Positions 43,914 through 52,724 of a stretch of DNA of 64,000 nt are shown here, in pieces. Location: contig JAHJXZ010000080.1 in the NCBI GenBank assembly GCA_018827205.1, positions 1 through 64,000 on the forward strand. The letters run 5' to 3'. The translations under genes and the position numbers were made by a program. Positions within the stretch are counted from its first letter, which is position 1. The number at the start of each line of letters is the position of its first letter. Source of the DNA: Gammaproteobacteria bacterium (GTDB taxonomy: Bacteria > Pseudomonadota > Gammaproteobacteria > Pseudomonadales > Pseudomonadaceae). Below the pieces are notes generated by a model that was not told where the DNA came from, did no database searches, and saw only the letters and a list, made by a program, of their open reading frames with translations.

Positions 43914-45317
43914 TCAGAGGGCGACTTGTTCGCCAAGTTCAGGGATGTTGGCAATCCAGTTCAGGCGCTCGCGCAAGGCCAGTTGCAGGGCCTGCATCTT
44001 CTCCAATTCGCCATGCACGAGGTACAGCTCAGGGTGGTGCTCGAAGTGGCCGACCCAGTCGAGCAGTTGCGATTGCCCGGCGTGCGCGGAGAAGCCGCCG
44101 AGGGTGTGTACCTTGGCTTTTACCGCGATGCGCTGATGGAGGATTTTTACATTCTGCGCACCGTCGACAATGCTACGCCCCAGTGTGCCCTTAGCCTGAA
44201 AACCGGGGAAGATCAGATGGCAGTTGTCGCGCCAGAGGTTGTGCTTGAAATGATGGACGATGCGCCCGCCGGTGCACATGCCGCTGCCGGCGATGATGAT
44301 CGCGCCGCTCTTGATCCGGTTGATCGCCATCGACTCTTCCACGCTGGGTGTGCAGCGCAGGATGGGTAGCCAGTCTTCGATACGCTTGACCTTTTTGGCC
44401 GCCAACGCAGCGCGATCTTCGGCGGCAAACTGGTCCTGGAAACGCGAGTAGATGGCATTGGCGCGGATCGCCATGGGGCTGTCGAGAAACACCGCCTGTT
44501 GCGGCAGCCGCCCTTCCTGATAGAAACGCCCGAGGTAGTAGATCAGATCCTGGGTGCGGCCGACGGCGAAGGCAGGGATCAGCACGTTGCCGCCGTCGCG
44601 ATGAGCCTGCTGCAGAATCTCCACCAGTTCGTCCAGGGTGTCCTCACTGCAGCGGTGGTCGCGGTCGCCGTAGGTTGACTCCAGCAGCACCACGTCGGCT
44701 TTGCTTGGCGTGCTGGGGTCTTGCATCAAGGGTGAACAGGTATTGCCAAGGTCGCCGGAGAACACCAGGCGGCGGGTCAGGTGATGGTCGTGCACTTCGA
44801 GTTCGACAATCGCCGAGCCGAGGATGTGTCCGGCATCGTGAAAGGTGACCTGCACGCCCTTGGCCACTTCGCGACTTTCGCCATAAATCATCGGCCGGCA
44901 TTGGCTCAGCGCCTGTTCAGCGTCGGCGGTGGTATACAGCGGGCTGATTGGCGTCTTGCCCGTCCGCGCGCGCCATTTGTTTTCCCACTCGGCGTCTTTC
45001 TCCTGGAGAAACGCGGCGTCGAGCAGCATCAACTCCATCAGTTCACAGGTTGCATCGGTGGCAAATATTGGCCCGCGATAGCCGGAGGCCGTGAGTTTCG
45101 GTAGCAGGCCCGTGTGGTCGATGTGCGCGTGGGAAATCACCACGGCATCCAGGCTGCGCGGGTCAAAGGCAAACGGTGCGCGGTTGCCGTCTTCCTCTTC
45201 GTGACGGCCCTGGCGCATACCGCAGTCGAGCAACACCCGTGAGCCGTCACGGCTTTCGATCAAGTAACAGGAGCCGGTGACTTGTTGAATTGCGCCGAGG
45301 AAGTTGAGCAGGGCCAT
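43914..45317 (-). CDS. MBL-fold, beta-CASP RNA-processing-type hydrolase
   Basis: A 467-residue metallo-beta-lactamase/beta-CASP protein like the mammalian CPSF-73 and archaeal RNA nucleases. Metal ligands are visible in VISHAHIDHTG (residues ~60-70), HDAGHILGSAIVELE and FSGDLGN. The beta-CASP cap and RMMBL-like C-terminus show GSGMCTGGRIVHHF and GGFSAHAGQSQLLDW. Bacterial members are annotated as RNA specificity factors or exonucleases; actual substrate is not known. Divergent from the phosphoketolase-like gene. Confidence 0.88.
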   Translation of the reverse strand: MALLNFLGAIQQVTGSCYLIESRDGSRVLLDCGMRQGRHEEEDGNRAPFAFDPRSLDAVVISHAHIDHTGLLPKLTASGYRGPIFATDATCELMELMLLDAAFLQEKDAEWENKWRARTGKTPISPLYTTADAEQALSQCRPMIYGESREVAKGVQVTFHDAGHILGSAIVELEVHDHHLTRRLVFSGDLGNTCSPLMQDPSTPSKADVVLLESTYGDRDHRCSEDTLDELVEILQQAHRDGGNVLIPAFAVGRTQDLIYYLGRFYQEGRLPQQAVFLDSPMAIRANAIYSRFQDQFAAEDRAALAAKKVKRIEDWLPILRCTPSVEESMAINRIKSGAIIIAGSGMCTGGRIVHHFKHNLWRDNCHLIFPGFQAKGTLGRSIVDGAQNVKILHQRIAVKAKVHTLGGFSAHAGQSQLLDWVGHFEHHPELYLVHGELEKMQALQLALRERLNWIANIPELGEQVAL

Positions 45318-45446
45318 GGCTAATCCTTGAACACATTGAATGGGTGGCGCTTAAGGCTGTCCCATCAGGTAACCGGGGGTTTTGATACAGGTCAGCATCT
45401 GCCTGTATCTCGCGCTCTAAGCTGACTAAAACTATCGGAGCCGCAT

Positions 45447-47849
45447 ATGACCCAGTTATTTCCCAGCGCCAGCGAGTTGGCCGAGCATGCCCTCCATGAG
45501 CCAACCTTTGCCGCCTGGCAGCGTGGTTATGGTCCTTTGCAGCATAGTCCGCAGACCTGTGCAGCGGTCTACCGTATGGCCCATCAACTGGTGCAGGCGG
45601 GTGTGCAGGCGGATCTGCCGAGTGTCTACCGTCACTTTTATGCGCTGGATCGGCTGACAGCTGCTGGGCTGTGGCTGGTGGTACATATGACCTATGCCCA
45701 GCGCGTGCGCCTCGATGGTGTGGCGTTGGCTGCAGAGGACTTCAAGGCGTCGCCCGAAGGGCATACCGGCGGCGCGCTGAATATGGTGCCGGCCTACGCC
45801 GGTTATCTGGCGTTGAATAACCTGACCGGGGAAACCCGTGGTTGGCTGATGGGCCAGGGCCACTGCGTGGCGGCCATTGAGGCGCTCAATCTGCTGACAG
45901 CCAATCAGCATCCGGAGCAGGCCGAGCGTTACCCCTGTGACGAGGCGGGGATGAGCCAGCTGGTGGCGGACTTCTATAGCTATGTGCAGAACGCCGCCGG
46001 CCAGGTCAGCGCGCCGCTGGGCAGCCACGTCAACCCGCACACCGCGGGTGGGATTGCCGAGGGCGGATACCTGGGCTTTGCCGAGCTGCAATATGCCCAT
46101 CTACCGTTACCCGGCGAGAAGCTGGTGGCGTTTCTCTCCGATGGTGCGGCCGAGGAGCAGCGCGGCAGTGACTGGATGCCGCGTTGGTGGCGTGCCGAGG
46201 ACTGCGGCGTGGCGTTGCCATTGATGATCGCCAACGGCCGGCGCATCGAGCAGCGTACCGAACTGGCGACGCCCGCCGGGCTGGAGAATTTTCGCGAGCA
46301 CCTGCGTCATTGTGGTTTTGATCCGGTGAGTTTTGATGGCCGCGACCCGGCGGCCTTTGTCTGCGCGTTGTGGGATATGGAGCAGCGCCTGGGCCGGCGT
46401 GTGCAGGAACTGCACGATGGCGTGTTGAACTATCCGCTACCGATGCCCTACGGGATTGCTGAAACGCTCAAGGGCTTCGGTTTCTACGGCGCTGGCAGTA
46501 ATGCCGCGCATAACCTGCCATTGCCGGCCAATCCGCATACCGATAGCGGCGCCCGTGAGCTGTTCAATCATTATGCGGCGCAGCTTTGGGTTGCCCCAGA
46601 TGAGCTGCGCGCAGCCTGCACGCTGTTTGCGGCTCGAGGTTCCCGCGCACTGGAGCGCGATAACCCGCAGGCGCTGCGTCACCCAGCGCTGCCGCAATTG
46701 CCCGCATTGCAGTATCAGGAAAGCGCCTGTTCGCCGATGCTGGCCCTGGATCGCTTTTTTGTCGATCTGGTGCAGGCTAATCCGCAGTTGCGTCCGCGTG
46801 TCGGTAACCCCGATGAGCTGGCCAGCAATCGCTTGGGCGGTGTGCTCAAGGCACTCAAGCATCGGGTGACCGCGCCGGAGAGCGAGCTGGAAGCGCTGGA
46901 TGGCGCCATTATCACCGCGCTCAACGAGGAGGCCGTGGTTTCAGCCTGCCTGGCCAACCAGGGTGGCCTGAATTTGGTGGCGAGCTACGAGGCCTTCTGC
47001 GTGAAGATGCTCGGCGCAGTGCGCCAGCGGGTCATCTTTGCCCGTCAGCAGAAAGAGTCCGGGCGCCCGGCAGGCTGGCTCGGTTGGCCGTTGGTGGCTA
47101 CGTCGCACACCTGGGAAAACGGCAAGAATCAGCAATCGCACCAGGACACCACCTTCTGTGAGGCTTTACTGGGTGAGATGAGCGACATGGTGCGGGTGGT
47201 GTTTCCAGCTGATCACAACTCGGTATTGGCGCTGCTGCCAGGCATCTACCAGGCGCGCGGTCAGATCGCCTGCATGGTAATTGCCAAGCGTGAGCGGCCT
47301 TGCGTATTCACCCGCGAACAGGCCGAGCAGCTGGCGCAGGATGGCGCCGTTGTGCTGGCCGAACATGTGGGTGAGCAGCCTTTGCTGCTGATTGCCACCG
47401 GCAGTTATCAGTTGGCAGAAATGCAGCGTGCGGCCGTTCGTCTGAGCGCGGCCGGATGTGCCTGGCGTCTGGTTTACTTGCAAGAGCCGGGGCGTTTTCG
47501 TGCGGCCCGCGATACCTGGGAGCAGGCGGTGATTGTCGATGCCGAGCGGGTTGAACGGTTATTCCCGGCTGCCAGCGTACGGCGCGTGCTGTTGACCCAT
47601 ATGCGTCCGGAAGTCGCCCGTGGGCATCTGTGGCCGCTGCTGGGTGACGCTCGACACAGCCGGGTGCTGGGCTACCGTAATCGAGGTGGCACCCTGGATG
47701 AAGCCGGCATGTTGTTCGCCAATCAGGCGAGCTGGGCGCATGTGCTGGAGGCCGCTGCCGCGTTGCTGGAAAAGCCGCTTGGCGATTTGCTCAGTGCCGA
47801 GGAGCAAGCAGCTGTGCAAGGGCGGGGAGAACCACACTGTCTGCGTTAG
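45447..47849 (+). CDS. Divergent phosphoketolase-family protein
   Basis: An 800-residue thiamine-diphosphate protein of the XFP phosphoketolase family, which splits xylulose-5-P or fructose-6-P with phosphate to acetyl phosphate. Family blocks are recognisable: EGHTGG (~104-109), GSHVNPHTAGGIAEGG (~192-207), VGNPDELASNRL (~452-463), ASYEAF (~512-517) and SHQDTTF (~564-570). Key motifs differ from classical enzymes: SDGAAE replaces GDGEAE (TPP-Mg binding), HQDTTF replaces HQDPGF, and the LTGRHG block is NQGG-like. P. aeruginosa PA3613 is at the same site. Activity and substrate cannot be assumed. SD CGGAG seven bases before the ATG. Confidence 0.85.
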   Translation: MTQLFPSASELAEHALHEPTFAAWQRGYGPLQHSPQTCAAVYRMAHQLVQAGVQADLPSVYRHFYALDRLTAAGLWLVVHMTYAQRVRLDGVALAAEDFKASPEGHTGGALNMVPAYAGYLALNNLTGETRGWLMGQGHCVAAIEALNLLTANQHPEQAERYPCDEAGMSQLVADFYSYVQNAAGQVSAPLGSHVNPHTAGGIAEGGYLGFAELQYAHLPLPGEKLVAFLSDGAAEEQRGSDWMPRWWRAEDCGVALPLMIANGRRIEQRTELATPAGLENFREHLRHCGFDPVSFDGRDPAAFVCALWDMEQRLGRRVQELHDGVLNYPLPMPYGIAETLKGFGFYGAGSNAAHNLPLPANPHTDSGARELFNHYAAQLWVAPDELRAACTLFAARGSRALERDNPQALRHPALPQLPALQYQESACSPMLALDRFFVDLVQANPQLRPRVGNPDELASNRLGGVLKALKHRVTAPESELEALDGAIITALNEEAVVSACLANQGGLNLVASYEAFCVKMLGAVRQRVIFARQQKESGRPAGWLGWPLVATSHTWENGKNQQSHQDTTFCEALLGEMSDMVRVVFPADHNSVLALLPGIYQARGQIACMVIAKRERPCVFTREQAEQLAQDGAVVLAEHVGEQPLLLIATGSYQLAEMQRAAVRLSAAGCAWRLVYLQEPGRFRAARDTWEQAVIVDAERVERLFPAASVRRVLLTHMRPEVARGHLWPLLGDARHSRVLGYRNRGGTLDEAGMLFANQASWAHVLEAAAALLEKPLGDLLSAEEQAAVQGRGEPHCLR

Positions 47850-47885
47850 CGCAGGCCAGTGGGTGCGGGAAAAGGAGGGGCAGGT

Positions 47886-48083
47886 ATGCCTAAGTTGGCC
47901 TTGGATCTTGATGTGGATTTGTACCGCCTGCTGCAGCAGGCCGCGCGCAATAATCAGATAAGCCTGGAAGAAGAGTGTTTGCAGCGGCTTGACGGTGCGG
48001 CGCGGCGTTCGCGATACATGCACGCCTTGTTGGCGGATCTGCGCGCCGATGATGAGCAGCGCGCGCAGCAGGGTGGTCGTTGA
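47886..48083 (+). CDS. Small ribbon-helix-helix-like protein
   Basis: A 65-residue protein, MPKLALDLDVDLYRLLQQA at the start, with a strand followed by two helices (DLYRLLQQAARNN, then SLEEECLQRLDGAARR), the layout of Arc/CopG-type DNA-binding proteins. The C-terminus is rich in Arg, Asp and Gln. It has GGAGG upstream and starts 36 bases after the phosphoketolase-like gene, so the two are probably co-transcribed. No toxin gene is adjacent. Homologue of PA3612 by position. Function unknown. Confidence 0.7.
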   Translation: MPKLALDLDVDLYRLLQQAARNNQISLEEECLQRLDGAARRSRYMHALLADLRADDEQRAQQGGR

Positions 48084-48086
48084 GGC

Positions 48087-48485
48087 TTATAGGCCGCAAT
48101 CCGCTTTGCTGAACCGCTCGGTGGTCACCGGGCGGTTGCTCTTGTATTCGCTGAATTCATAACGCAGCGCGGCGCCGCGTGCGAGCAACTGGCGATAACC
48201 GGCATTGCGGCACACGCTGTTGGCCAGTTGTGCGCGGACCACGTCCGGGTTGCCGCGCATCTGCGCTGCATGCTCGCTGCGTACGCTTAGGTGGTTGACC
48301 AGCTCGCTGCCGTCAACGGTGTAGCCCTGATCGAGAATGTCTTCGTTGATCGCCCGTGGTGTGCCCACGCTGCTTTCGCGCGCGACTTTCTCCAAGGTCT
48401 TGCTCAGTTCAAAGTCTTTCAGGGTCGCAGCATGGGCAAACAGGGGCAGGCTCAAGGCCAGGGTCAGGCTGGTCAAACGCAGCAT
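48087..48485 (-). CDS. Secreted/periplasmic protein of the PA3611 family
   Basis: A 132-residue protein with a clear Sec signal peptide (MLRLTSLTLALSLPLFAHAA; predicted cut after AHA) and a mature part with two cysteines (VCRNAGYR and KADCGL) that may form a disulfide. It corresponds to PA3611 of P. aeruginosa, a small secreted protein of known fold but unclear role. The ATG at 48485 gives the signal peptide directly; one at 48524 would add 13 charged residues. It converges on the 65-residue gene with a three-base gap. Confidence 0.82.
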   Translation of the reverse strand: MLRLTSLTLALSLPLFAHAATLKDFELSKTLEKVARESSVGTPRAINEDILDQGYTVDGSELVNHLSVRSEHAAQMRGNPDVVRAQLANSVCRNAGYRQLLARGAALRYEFSEYKSNRPVTTERFSKADCGL

Positions 48486-48703
48486 GGGGTTCTCCAAAGT
48501 CGATTTGGACCTTCTGACCGGCAACGCCGAGCAGAGGTTCAGTGCTGGCTATCTTACTCGCCTGCCGGCACTTACGCAGTTGCCACGGCAGGTGGCGCAA
48601 GACGCACGGTTGAATAAGCCGCTGCGGGCTTTGATAGACTGCCGCGCCTGTTGACCCCTGGATGCCCCATGCTGCTTCTTCTTATCTGTCAGGTGCCCGC
48701 CTG

Positions 48704-49414
48704 ATGAGCCACGCTGTCGCGCGTTTGCGGGCTGCGCGGATTGCCCGCAGTGCAAAACCTTTTCTTGCCCGTGGCAGCCGCTCGGTGCGTTGTGATGATT
48801 GCCGTCTGGTGATAACTCACTGCCTGTGTGCCTGGCGCCCGCGTATTGCCGCAACTTCTGCGGTGTGCCTGCTGATGCACGATGTCGAGGCGCTCAAACC
48901 GAGCAACACCGGCTGGTTGATTGCCGATGTGCTGGCCGATACCTCAGCATTTGGTTGGTCACGGGTTGCAGTGGATGCCGAGCTGCCAGCGCTGCTGCGC
49001 GATCCGCAGTGGCAGCCATATCTGGTGTTTCCGGGCGAATATGTTGCCGCCGAGCGTGTGGTCAGTGAGGTACAGCCAGCAGCGGGTAAACGACCGTTGT
49101 TTGTGCTGCTGGATGCCACCTGGAGCGAAGCGCGCAAGATGTTTCGCAAAAGCCCCTACCTCGACAGCCTGCCGGTGCTCAGCCTGCAAGCCGAGCAGCT
49201 GTCACGCTACAAGCTGCGTCGCTCGAAACGCGACGATCACTTCTGCACCGCCGAAGTCGCTGCTCTTTGCCTGGAGCTGGCCGGCGACCAGCGCGCGGCC
49301 GATGGCTTGAATGCCTATCTGGATGTTTTCAGTCAGCACTACCTGGCTGCCAAGGCGCCGCGCGCGGTGCCGCTGGATGATCCGCTGCATGACCGTCTGC
49401 GCGAGTTTCTTTAG
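48704..49414 (+). CDS. DTW-domain tRNA-uridine aminocarboxypropyltransferase
   Basis: The 236-residue product carries a four-cysteine N-terminal zinc-like site (CDDCRLVITHCLC) and the DTW motif as LDATWSEARKMF (residues ~142-153). It also has SRYKLRR and HFCTAEVAALCLE. The family (TapT/TuaA type) puts the acp group of S-adenosylmethionine on tRNA uridine. The ATG at 48704 has only a weak upstream AGGTG; an ATG at 48662 is possible. The TAG stop at 49412-49414 lies in the left end of a repeat. Confidence 0.85.
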   Translation: MSHAVARLRAARIARSAKPFLARGSRSVRCDDCRLVITHCLCAWRPRIAATSAVCLLMHDVEALKPSNTGWLIADVLADTSAFGWSRVAVDAELPALLRDPQWQPYLVFPGEYVAAERVVSEVQPAAGKRPLFVLLDATWSEARKMFRKSPYLDSLPVLSLQAEQLSRYKLRRSKRDDHFCTAEVAALCLELAGDQRAADGLNAYLDVFSQHYLAAKAPRAVPLDDPLHDRLREFL

Positions 49415-49585
49415 CAGGTCGTTGAAAAACGCCCTGCGTTACCGATACGGCGCTGAAAGCAGGCCGGGACGCGGCGGCTCGGATGCTCATTTACATTCGC
49501 GTCCTTGGCTGTTTGACCAGCCTTCGGCTGTTACTTCGTAGCGCCTTGTCTCGGCGGAGTCGCCTAGGGTTTTAAACGATCTGCT
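49412..49585. repeat. MITE-like repeat, copy 1
   Basis: This ~174-base element fills the whole gap between two convergent genes. The left end reads AGCAGGTCGTTGAAAAACGC from 49413. The reverse complement of the right end reads AGCAGATCGTTTAAAACCCT. They agree in 15 of 20 positions, forming imperfect terminal inverted repeats. The ends contain the stop codons of both neighbouring genes. The core CTCGG-ATGCTCATTTACA (49478-49495) and the later blocks GGCTGTTT and GCCTTGTCT recur in copy 2. No open frame of its own. It resembles short dispersed repeats I recall from other Pseudomonas genomes. Confidence 0.75.
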
Positions 49586-50471
49586 TTTCGGCCAGTTTCT
49601 TTGGCCACAACTGCGCCAACAGCATGCCGGCAAACATCAGCGCACAGCCGAAGTAGCCGCGCAGCTCCAGTGATTCACCGAGCAGCCAGGCTCCGGCGAT
49701 GGCGGCAAATACCGCCTCAAGCGAGAGGATGATAGCGGCGTGGGAGGCGATGGCGTCTTTCTGCGCCACCACCTGCAAGGTAAAGCCGATAGCTACACCG
49801 AAGATGCCGCCGTAAAGAATCGCCGGTCCGGCGGCGATGATCGATTGCAGCTGGATTTCCTCGAAGATCACCGCCAGCACCAGGCTGATCACCGCGCAGG
49901 TGATGAATTGCACCAGGGCCAGACGCAGCGGATCATGGCGGCCGGCAAAGAAACCCACCAGCAGCACATGCACACCCCAGACGAAAGCCCCAGCCAGCTG
50001 CAGCCAGTCACCGGAGGCCACGGTAAAACCCTCGCCAACGCTGAGCAGGAACATGCCTACCACCGCCAGGCTGGCACCCAGCCAGATACCCAGGCCGGTC
50101 TTGTGGCCGATAAACAGGCCCAGCAACGGCACGATGATCACGTACAGCCCAGTGATAAAGCCGGAGTTGGTGACGCTGGTAAAAAGCAGGCCAACCTGCT
50201 GCAGGTTGATCCCCAGAGCCAGTGCAAGGCCCATCAGCACACCGCCACGCAGCAGTTGGCGGTTCAGTGGTGTGACTGTCGCGCTGCTGCTGCGACCTTC
50301 CAGCAAGCGCAGCACTGGCAGCAGAATCAGCGCCGCCAGCGCAAAGCGTAGGCCGGTGTAGAGAAACGGGCCGATGGAGTCCATGCCCAGGCGCTGGGCG
50401 ACAAACGCCGAGCCCCAGATCATTGCAGTCAGCAGCATTAACAGGTCGGCGCGCAGGGCGTGGCTTCGCAT
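49572..50471 (-). CDS. EamA/DMT-family transporter
   Basis: A 299-residue membrane protein with about ten hydrophobic segments and the two EamA repeats: MLLTAMIWGSAFVAQRLGMD at the start and FVWGVHVLLVGFFAG at the middle. Likely a metabolite exporter; substrate unknown. The ATG at 50471 (MRSHALRAD) starts just before the first membrane segment; a longer frame to 50672 is unlikely. The last codons (KQIV then stop) fall within the right end of repeat copy 1. Divergent from erdR. Confidence 0.88.
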   Translation of the reverse strand: MRSHALRADLLMLLTAMIWGSAFVAQRLGMDSIGPFLYTGLRFALAALILLPVLRLLEGRSSSATVTPLNRQLLRGGVLMGLALALGINLQQVGLLFTSVTNSGFITGLYVIIVPLLGLFIGHKTGLGIWLGASLAVVGMFLLSVGEGFTVASGDWLQLAGAFVWGVHVLLVGFFAGRHDPLRLALVQFITCAVISLVLAVIFEEIQLQSIIAAGPAILYGGIFGVAIGFTLQVVAQKDAIASHAAIILSLEAVFAAIAGAWLLGESLELRGYFGCALMFAGMLLAQLWPKKLAEKQIV

Positions 50472-50670
50472 TTCAGGCTCTCGTCGGCAAAGCTGCGAAC
50501 TGTGCCGCAAAGCGTCGTGCTTGACCACCCCGTCAGTGCTGGGCATGCTTGGTCGCTTTTCTGCGTTTTCAGGCTTGGTTGCGCGGCACCCCCGCGGCCT
50601 GCGCGCACTGTTCACCGTGCCCTGGACAGTACCCCTGGCGGGTATCCACATAACAAAAACAGGATTCACC

Positions 50671-51321
50671 ATGGCCGCTTTTGAAATCCTTATTGCTGAT
50701 GATCACCCCCTGTTTCGCAGTGCCTTGCAACAGGCGTTGACCCTGGGATTAGGGCCGGATGTACGGCTGGTCGAAGCGGCCAGCATTGCCGAGCTGGAAA
50801 CCTGCCTGGCGCAGAAGACTGATTGGGATCTGGTTCTGCTCGACCTCAATATGCCCGGCGCCTATGGCTTCTCTGGCCTGGTGCTGCTGCGTGGGCAGTA
50901 CCCGCATATTCCGGTAGTGATGATCTCCGCTCAGGAAGAAGCGTCCATCGTCGCGCGTTCGCGGGAGTTCGGTGCCAGTGGCTTTATCCCTAAATCCAGC
51001 CCGCTGGAAACCATCCAGCAGGCGGTACGCCTGGTGCTTGATGGCGAGGTCTGGTGGCCGCAGCAGACTCAGGAGGCCATTGCCCTGTCGGCTGAAGCCA
51101 AGGCTGCCAGCGCTGGCCTGGCCAGCCTGACGCCGCAGCAGTTCCGCGTGCTGACCATGGTCTGCGACGGTTTGCTGAACAAGCAGATTGCTTATGAGCT
51201 GAGCGTGTCCGAGGCAACCGTAAAGGCCCATGTCACGGCGATTTTCCGCAAGCTCGGAGTGCGTACTCGCACGCAGGCGGCGTTGCTGTTGCAGCAACTG
51301 GAATCGATTCCGTCTAACTGA
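50671..51321 (+). CDS. erdR: LuxR-type response regulator ErdR/CrbR
   Basis: A 216-residue NarL-family response regulator. The receiver domain (ILIADDHPLFRSAL at the start, phospho-acceptor Asp in LVLLDLNMPG near residue 57, Lys in GFIPKSS) is joined to a LuxR helix-turn-helix (LTPQQFRVLTMVCDG, then LSVSEATVKAHVTAIFRKLG). P. aeruginosa ErdR at this site controls ethanol oxidation, and the related CrbR controls acetyl-CoA synthetase. No histidine kinase is adjacent. The start MAAFEILIAD is at 50671. Confidence 0.9.
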   Translation: MAAFEILIADDHPLFRSALQQALTLGLGPDVRLVEAASIAELETCLAQKTDWDLVLLDLNMPGAYGFSGLVLLRGQYPHIPVVMISAQEEASIVARSREFGASGFIPKSSPLETIQQAVRLVLDGEVWWPQQTQEAIALSAEAKAASAGLASLTPQQFRVLTMVCDGLLNKQIAYELSVSEATVKAHVTAIFRKLGVRTRTQAALLLQQLESIPSN

Positions 51322-51380
51322 AGTGCTTTTATCCCGGGCTTGGCGTAGCCTGCCGGGCTTTCTCGCATGTGGTTGTGATG

Positions 51381-51746
51381 ATGTCGCCATTCAAAGGCCA
51401 GACCGGTTTTAAACGTATTCTCAATGCCACCGGTTATTCGTTGGCCGGCCTGCGCGCCGCCTTTACCGGTGAAGCCGCCTTTCGCCAATTACTGCTGATC
51501 AACCTGGTGCTGGTGCCTTTGGCCTTCTACCTGGATGTCAGCCGCGTCGAGCGCGCCTTGATGGTCGCGGTGTGTCTGCTGGCGCTGATCGTCGAGTTGC
51601 TCAACTCGGCAGTGGAGGCAGCCATCGACCGCATCTCGCTGGAGCTGCACCCGTTGTCGAAGAATGCCAAGGATATGGGCAGCGCCGCCCAGTTCACCGC
51701 CCTTAGTCTGATTGCTCTGGTGTGGGCAATTATCCTGCTCGGTTGA
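51381..51746 (+). CDS. dgkA: Diacylglycerol kinase (prokaryotic, integral membrane)
   Basis: Phosphorylates diacylglycerol left over from membrane-derived glucan synthesis. The 121-residue product has the catalytic block AFRQLLLINLVLVPLAF, then LIVELLNSAVEAAIDRISLE with the key Glu and Asn residues, KNAKDMGSAAQ, and three membrane segments. Start is either ATG 51378 or 51381; MSPFKGQTG is the usual one. Confidence 0.95.
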   Translation: MSPFKGQTGFKRILNATGYSLAGLRAAFTGEAAFRQLLLINLVLVPLAFYLDVSRVERALMVAVCLLALIVELLNSAVEAAIDRISLELHPLSKNAKDMGSAAQFTALSLIALVWAIILLG

Positions 51747-51757
51747 CTCTGCCGTTC

Positions 51758-52684
51758 TCAGGCTATGGTCGGCAGGACAATCTGATCGCTGCGCGTTACG
51801 CCCGCAGTCAGGGCGCGGCACAGTTCGATAAATTCACGCATGGCGGCGGTCTGGTACTTCTGTTTGTGCCAGATAAAGTAAAACTGCCGGCGCAGATCCA
51901 GTTCGGGGGTTTCCACCGCCACCAGGCTGCCGCGGCGAAACGCATCGCGCAGCGCCAGGCGAGAGATGCAGCCAATTCCCAGGCCTGACTCCACCGCACG
52001 TTTGATCGCCTCGGTGTGCTCCAGCTCCAGGCGGATATTCAGGCTGCTGGGGTGGTGACGCATGGCCTGGTCGAAGGTCAGGCGTGTGCCGGAGCCTTGC
52101 TCGCGCAGAATCCACGCCTCGCGGGTCAGCTCTTCCAGGCTCGCCTCACCACGCTGCGCCAGCGCATGTTGCGGCGCGCAGAACACCACCAGCTCGTCTT
52201 CAACCCAAGGCTGCACCTCAATATCCGGGTGCTGGCAGTCACCTTCGATCATGCCCATATCCAGCTCGTAGTGGGCAATCTGCTGCACCACGTAGGCGGT
52301 GTTGTGTACTTGCAGCTTGACCCGGCATTCCGGGTGGCGCTGCATAAAGCTGCCTATCAGCAGGGTGGCCAGGTAGTTGCCGACGGTCAGGGTGGCGCCG
52401 ACATTCAGCGAGCCGTAGCCGCTCTTGCCGCCCAGCAGGCGTTCGATTTCCTTGGCCTGGTCGAGCAGCGCCACCGCTTGTGGCAACAACTGCAGGCCAA
52501 GGGCGTTAAGGCACAGGCGTTTACCGGCGCGGTCGAACAACTGGCAGTCGGATTGACGCTCCAGTTCGCTAAGTGAGGTGCTGGTGGCCGATTGCGACAA
52601 GGCCAGGGAATCAGCGGCGCGTGACACGCTTTCATGCTGGGCCACAGCGACGAAGACTTGCAGTTGTCTGAGGGTAAATCGCAT
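51758..52684 (-). CDS. finR: LysR-family regulator FinR
   Basis: The 308-residue LysR regulator starts MRFTLRQLQVFVAVAQHES, with the winged helix-turn-helix SVSRAADSLALSQSATSTSL, then a periplasmic-binding-type effector domain. It is divergent from fpr. FinR activates fpr under superoxide in P. putida and P. aeruginosa, so the name follows from family and position. It is convergent with dgkA (11-base gap). Confidence 0.88.
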   Translation of the reverse strand: MRFTLRQLQVFVAVAQHESVSRAADSLALSQSATSTSLSELERQSDCQLFDRAGKRLCLNALGLQLLPQAVALLDQAKEIERLLGGKSGYGSLNVGATLTVGNYLATLLIGSFMQRHPECRVKLQVHNTAYVVQQIAHYELDMGMIEGDCQHPDIEVQPWVEDELVVFCAPQHALAQRGEASLEELTREAWILREQGSGTRLTFDQAMRHHPSSLNIRLELEHTEAIKRAVESGLGIGCISRLALRDAFRRGSLVAVETPELDLRRQFYFIWHKQKYQTAAMREFIELCRALTAGVTRSDQIVLPTIA

Positions 52685-52705
52685 ATCTATATAACCGATA
52701 ACCTA

Positions 52706-52724
52706 TATCTTGATAATCAAGTTA
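52706..52724. promoter_or_regulatory. Candidate FinR operator in the finR-fpr gap
   Basis: CTTGATAATCAAG (52709-52721) is a perfect 13-base palindrome. Pairing extends by two more bases on each side after one mismatch. It includes the LysR-type T-N11-A spacing and lies midway in the 124-base divergent gap. Binding is inferred from position. Confidence 0.6.

Noticed and set aside
47886..48083. Antitoxin of a toxin-antitoxin pair
   Set aside because: The protein looks like a ribbon-helix-helix DNA binder, but the next gene is a secreted protein on the other strand and the previous one is the phosphoketolase homologue; no toxin candidate is present.
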